64,000 nucleotides of DNA, taken from positions 42,263,798 to 42,327,797 of the forward strand of contig NC_023757.2 of assembly GCF_000499845.2 (NCBI RefSeq), written 5' to 3'. How positions within the stretch are numbered: position 1 is the stretch's first letter; each line of letters starts with the position of its first letter. Under the pieces are notes generated by a model, which made no database searches, was not told where the DNA came from, and worked only from the letters and a program-made list of their open reading frames with translations. A program made the translations under genes and the position numbers. This stretch comes from Phaseolus vulgaris (lineage: Eukaryota; Streptophyta; Magnoliopsida; Fabales; Fabaceae). This document shows positions 59,202 through 64,000 of this stretch, in pieces.

Positions 59202-62106
59202 TCAGACGTTCTTGAAGAAGGCTGATTCTGTTTCTCCACCAGAGTTTTCTTCAAGACATGCTGGTTTAGGCACTGAAACTGTGCTAAGATCTCGAAGAAG
59301 CATCATCACATCCTCAGTATCATCTAAATAGTACCCAGCTTTACTTGGTTTTTGACCAACAGTGCATGCAAAGATCTCTGGTGCAGTAGAAGAGGTTTCA
59401 CTATAAAGTTTACTCAGCAGGCTCTCAAACATATCCTCATCAGATCTATCATCCCCTATACACAGTACAAAATCTGGGGATTTTCCATCCTTGGTCATCT
59501 TAGACAGGATGTCCTCTACAACTAACCCTTTAGTCATCCCCTGTAATGTTGAATAGTCTTTATTAAAAAACATGAGGATAGTCACAAGTTAGGAATTGAA
59601 GAGATAGATTCAACATACCTGTGACTTGACTTCAATAATGTGTTTTCCTTTCTTTACTGTTACTGGTTCGTTTGAAAATAAATCCTCGAGGTGATCCAAG
59701 AGCTGCTTGGCTTGCCAAGTTCCAAATTCCGGATCAGCATCACAGTAGTGCCATACCAAGGCACTCTCTTTGGTCTCTATATAGGAGCCCTCGGTTGCCT
59801 CAGTATACAATCTCATCACAGGTTCAACAATCTCTTTCCAAGAAGAAACTATATTTGTATGATTCATTTCCCAAGTTGACTGTTGACTCCATCTGTGACA
59901 AGAAGACCAGACATGACATCATCAGTTTAGAACTTGCTAATAAGGTGGAAAAAATCACTTGATAAGAAACAAATATATGCATCATGAATGTATGAAAAAC
60001 CACTATCTTTTCCTTCTTAATCCTTTTGTTCCCTTCCTGCTCATTCTTGATAGAAATGAAATAGAGGATTTCCATTGTAACAATCAGCAGAATTGCACAT
60101 GAATTGAGGAGTGGAAAAACTCACTTAATAAAATAACCATGCTCCCCTGCTAAACAGAGATTCTGACACTGATCAAAACATTCACTGAGTGTGGTTTTCC
60201 CCCTGCCACTTAGTATGAAAACAATGTTTTTAGGGTCACTGCAAAGGTTATTTAGAACATCTATAATTTCAGGACTTGGGGTATTATCAATGGAAGGGAC
60301 AACTATGTCGTCACAATCCAAAAATAATGCCCTGCAATTTGTCCTTTTATATGAAGAAACAGCATGGCTTTTGTTAAGCTTCCTGAAAGTAGGAGAAAGC
60401 GAAAAAACTCTGAAATTAAGGCCAAGGCCTATCGCCCAGCAATTTTTGCTCTGGTGATCCTTGCATGAATGCTCAAGATCGTGCAGAAAACTTTTGGCCC
60501 AGTAAGCTACATCATGAGAGCTAATGTATCGATAATGTTTCTCATGCCGCAACTGTTTCTCTCCACTGGGCATTCTGATTGCCAAATTCAGTGCATTGGC
60601 AAAAGCATTAATATCCCATGGGTTTACCCTGATTGCCCCACTTAGAGACGGTGAACAACCAATAAACTCAGAAACAACAACTGCACTTGTTCGAGGGGGA
60701 TCAGAACCAATGTGTAAAGTTTTATCCCTATTAGGACCTCCCTCCCTGCAGACAATGTACTCGTAAGGAACCAAATTCATACCATCCCGCACTGCATTCA
60801 CTATACAACATTCTGCTAAAGCATAGTAGGATGCCTTCTCATACATTGGAACATGACGATCCATGATGATGACAGGTTTATAATCTGGAAAACCAAAAGT
60901 TGTATTTATCCTGTTGGCAATAACGTGCACCTCATTCCTTGCCTCATCTACATCCTTACCAGTACTCCTTGCTGGATTTACAATCTGAACAAGTATTAAT
61001 TCACCCTGAAATTCAGGATATTGCTGAAGGAGTTGCTCAATGCCCATTAACTTTAGGCTGATACCTTTAAAAATGTCCATATCATCAACTCCAAGAATAA
61101 GCTTTTTCCCCTTGAACTTCTCGCAAATTTCTCTGACATGGAATGTAAAAGAAGGGTGATTCAAGGCAGATTGAAGTCGACACATATCAATCCCTATAGA
61201 CAAGATTTTAATTACTATTATGCGGCCAAAGTATTCAAGCTTGATGTAACCCCTTTTGGATTCATATTTTAAGCCAAGAATTTGACTGCAGCAAGAAAGA
61301 AAGTGGCGAGCATAATCAAATGTATGAAAGCCAATTAAATCTGCATTAAGCAATGCTTTCAAAATTTCATCCCTGACAGGTAAAGCCCGGTAAATTTCTG
61401 ATGAAGGAAATGGAGAGTGGAGAAAAAATCCTAGCTTGATCCAATTGTATCGCTTCCGTAGAAATGTTGCAATAACCAAGAGATGATAATCATGAACCCA
61501 TACATAATCAAGCTCTGGATTAATAACCTCCGTGACTTTATCAGCAAATATTTTGTTAACAGAAACGTAAGCTTTCCACAGTGAGTTGTCAAAGCCGTTG
61601 CCGCCTGGATTAAAGGGCAACATGTAATGGAATAGCGGCCACAAATGTCGCTTGCAGAATCCATCATAAAATTGTTTCTGTAGGTCTGAAGGAATAAAGG
61701 TAGGCAAGCAATTGAATTTCTCTTGTAGCTGAAGAGAAACATTCTCTTGTTCACTGACATCAACATCAATCTTCAGAGAACCCACATAAAAAACCTCAGT
61801 GTTAGAAGAGAGACCATCCTTTAATGGCAACAAGATTGAATCTTCATCATATGTGAAGCACCATTTGCCAGACATTTTATCCTTTTGAGCATTGAGAGGG
61901 AGAAAATTTGCTACTATAATGATCTTCTGATGTTGTTCTGATGAGAAAGCTTTTGAATCATCATTGTCCCTTACTTTGCCATCAACATCAGTCATAATTC
62001 CTAGAAGAGTAGACAGGGTTTGAGGAAGATCTCCTGGAGTTCGAGGAGAATTCAAACTGTCCTCAGATACCAAGTCAGACAAATTGGAGCCCGACCTTTC
62101 CACCAT
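59202..62106 (-). CDS. class II trehalose-6-phosphate synthase-like protein (TPS8-10-like)
   Basis: Three coding exons, 60125-62106, 59619-59892 and 59202-59540, join to 864 residues, the usual class II length. The start MVERSGSNLSDL and the ITDVDG-like MTDVDGKVRDND resemble the TPS8/9/10 branch. The synthase-like GT20 domain spans about 55-545 (WVHDYHLL, FFLHSPFPSSEIYR, GVDDMDIFKG, ALAECCIVNAVRDGMNLVPY). A phosphatase-like HAD domain spans about 590-835; its first motif is DCDDI at about 597-601 instead of the usual DYDGT, while GDDRSDEDMF in the last exon is kept. Class II proteins generally lack synthase activity and act as regulators in sugar signalling. Two phosphatase-motif changes here make enzyme activity still less likely. 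A 5'-UTR intron is described separately. Confidence 0.94.
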
Positions 62107-63640
62107 CTTTGCTACAATAGTGAATTGGTGAGCAATGTGAACTTTAACTATGATCCAGTGCTCAGAACTGCAAATTCTTGAATGCGGCCAGAAACCTGTG
62201 AAAATGGAAGAGAAATAGCTATTAATTATAACATGAAAGATCACAACAGAACTACAATTATTTGGCTGCTTGATCACTGTTATCAAATTCTCCCAATGAA
62301 AATTGTTGAAACTGACAATCTAATAAATATTACTTGCATGGACATGAAAATGGTTGACAAAGCTGCTCATATAATCAGATAAGCTTTTTTCCAATTATTA
62401 GTTTCCCTCAACACCATTATAGAGATTTGAAACCAAAAATTCAACAAGTCATTAATTAAAATGTACCATTCCACTATCTAAGCAACACTAGGAGAAGCAC
62501 AGCATACATTATATCATAAATGGATGTGATGATTGTGATCCTACCACCAATAAAATTTCCTTTTAAGCACAAAATTCTCTAAATAAAAACAAATAGAACT
62601 CTCTTCAGAGAGGAAATTGAAGAGAGTCTAATTAAGGATATAATAGCTTCAGTGTTTTCATCTTCCAATCATCCACTTCTCTAGAAAACTGAACTCAAAC
62701 TCTAGCAATTAATCATCTCCTGATCTTCTGTAATCGGTTACTATTCTTTCACACAATTTCTTCTCTGAATATATCATATGAACCTTGTGATTGAGGATGC
62801 GTTATATGATTTGCGAACAGCCCATCAGACTTACCACAGAAGCATGCTGACTCACATCATCGAAAATGGATATGATTGCTTACATTGTCTAACAACTAAA
62901 TACATTAATCAAATGAGTACATAAGGAGTATCTCCCTAACCTCAGTAAACATTTTAAGTATGTCTAAGGAATAATTAAAAGATAACAATGTTCAACCAAC
63001 AAATAACACCATAACCACTGAAGGAATTTCAAATCAATGCAACAAATAAATGACTACTAATTCATCCTTATCATAGAACATTGTTCAAATTTGTCTTTCT
63101 GCAATCCATATATGGCAAAAGAAGGTAAAAGAACAAAATCTAAGCAAAACCACTCCAGAAATTGGATTCTTTTTTTACTACTACACTGAAGACTTACACC
63201 CGTTGCGTGAGTTTTTTTTTTTTTTTTTAAATCTTTGTTTTCTCTCTTAATTTTGAGTATTATTATATTGAACATGGAAACATTTTAGAGAGAACTACTA
63301 ATGATAACAATCAGGAAACCATAAGTTAAAGATTAGAAGGTCAGCCGTTAAGGATTATGAGTAAAATCCACTCTTTACAATTTAACCAATGGTATAACCT
63401 TGTACTTAGAGATCTAACGTGCACATGCAAAATCGTATCCCCTTGATCAAAATAGTTTCTCACCAAATAAACAGCACCAAAATTAATCCCAATGCCGCAT
63501 TGTCAAAGGAACCCAATGGCAAGAAAGAAAGAAAAGTAAAGGAAGCAATGCCTTACCTGATCCAAAGTTAGAGTATAGGAAATGGCTCTGCAATTCAAGA
63601 ATGTTGTTTTTTCCTTTGATCGTCTTTCATATGCGGTGAT
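62107..63640 (-). other. TPS 5' UTR with a 1.36-kb leader intron
   Basis: On the minus strand a donor CAG|GTAAGG (63557/63556) and an acceptor TTTTCACAG (ending 62196) bracket 62196-63556. The leader would then be a first exon ending at 63557 (start near 63600-63640, not fixed) plus 62107-62195. An intron in the 5' UTR is common in class II TPS genes. The interval shows no other gene; a poly-T run of about 18 lies at 63211-63228. Confidence 0.6.
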
Positions 63641-64000
63641 AAATTAAATAATAAAGTTATAAGAATTAAATAAATTTGTTATAACAATTTTTATATCTCT
63701 ATTTATTTTATTTATTTATTATCTTTAATCTTATTTTTTTTATTTATCTAAAAAAGTGTTAGGTTTAACAAAATACTATGTTGCTTAGCTATTTTGTTGT
63801 TTTTAGAGGATAAACTTTGTAAATTAAATTTTACAGTTTAAATTTATTGTACGATATTGTAAACGATTATCGCCGCCGCAAATTTAATATCACTTCATGC
63901 ATGATGCATGTACATGAAATATAAGTGTATACGAAAACTTTTCTTTCCAAATTACAAGCTAATTATGTAGTGATGTACTAATCATGCGATTCTATCATTA
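63641..64000. other. probable TPS promoter region, window end
   Basis: AT-rich, with no gene seen. A CATGCATGATGCATG-like palindromic cluster lies at about 63897-63911. Confidence 0.45.

Noticed and set aside
1..64000. CRISPR arrays, operons, riboswitches, rRNA and tRNA genes
   Set aside because: None seen by reading; the tandem repeats lack CRISPR-type spacers and the gene structure is eukaryotic. A tRNA scan was not possible, so an unnoticed tRNA cannot be excluded.

Overview
The window is plant nuclear DNA: AT-rich intergenic sequence, intron-split genes with GT-AG junctions, copia, gypsy, LINE and CACTA-type relics, and (TA)n/(ATT)n microsatellites. The gene families and the CACTACAAGAAAA terminal repeat suggest a eudicot, most likely a papilionoid legume. 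That placement is inference; no species call is made.

Left end (1-6.2 kb): the 3' part of a broken Ty1/copia element with its 3' LTR abuts a fragment of an older gypsy-like element in the opposite orientation. A 403-bp fold-back CACTA MITE with a TAT target duplication follows (5146-5548), then a relic of one exon of a WAT1-type gene.

Genes, left to right: a seven-exon WAT1/nodulin-MtN21-like transporter (minus, 7009-9706); a two-exon HIG1-domain mitochondrial protein (plus, 14170-15490); a UBC4/5/6-type ubiquitin-conjugating enzyme (plus, CDS 29995-35018); a single-exon ATL-type RING-H2 E3 ligase (plus, 39358-40368); an apparently intact RDR2 RNA-dependent RNA polymerase (plus, 44219-48368); a conserved small plant protein of unknown function (minus, 52077-52553); an NFD2-type RNase III-like protein (minus, 55812-56423); and a class II trehalose-phosphate synthase with a 5'-UTR intron (minus, CDS 59202-62106).

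Between the HIG1 and UBC genes lies a complete 9,711-bp Ty3/gypsy element of the Tat type (17260-26970). Its 552-bp LTRs look identical and it has a 5-bp ACATG target duplication, a PBS, a PPT and a dual RNase H. It is transcribed from the minus strand, but its 3' third carries a separate gene on the plus strand with a TATA box, a Transposase_28-like domain, a clean 71-bp GT-AG intron and a coiled-coil C-terminus. Both gag-pol and this antisense gene carry one in-frame TGA and one frameshift although the LTRs match, which suggests a recently moved but defective copy.

Other structure: a 13-copy minisatellite of 56-57 bp (41.56-42.29 kb), a 91-97-bp tandem array inside the Tat element, a diverged inverted repeat at 54.7 kb, and a LINE zinc-binding-domain relic at 57 kb. 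The genes do not form an operon or an obvious cluster. RDR2, a component of RNA-directed DNA methylation, sits about 17 kb from a young gypsy insertion, but nothing in the sequence links them functionally.
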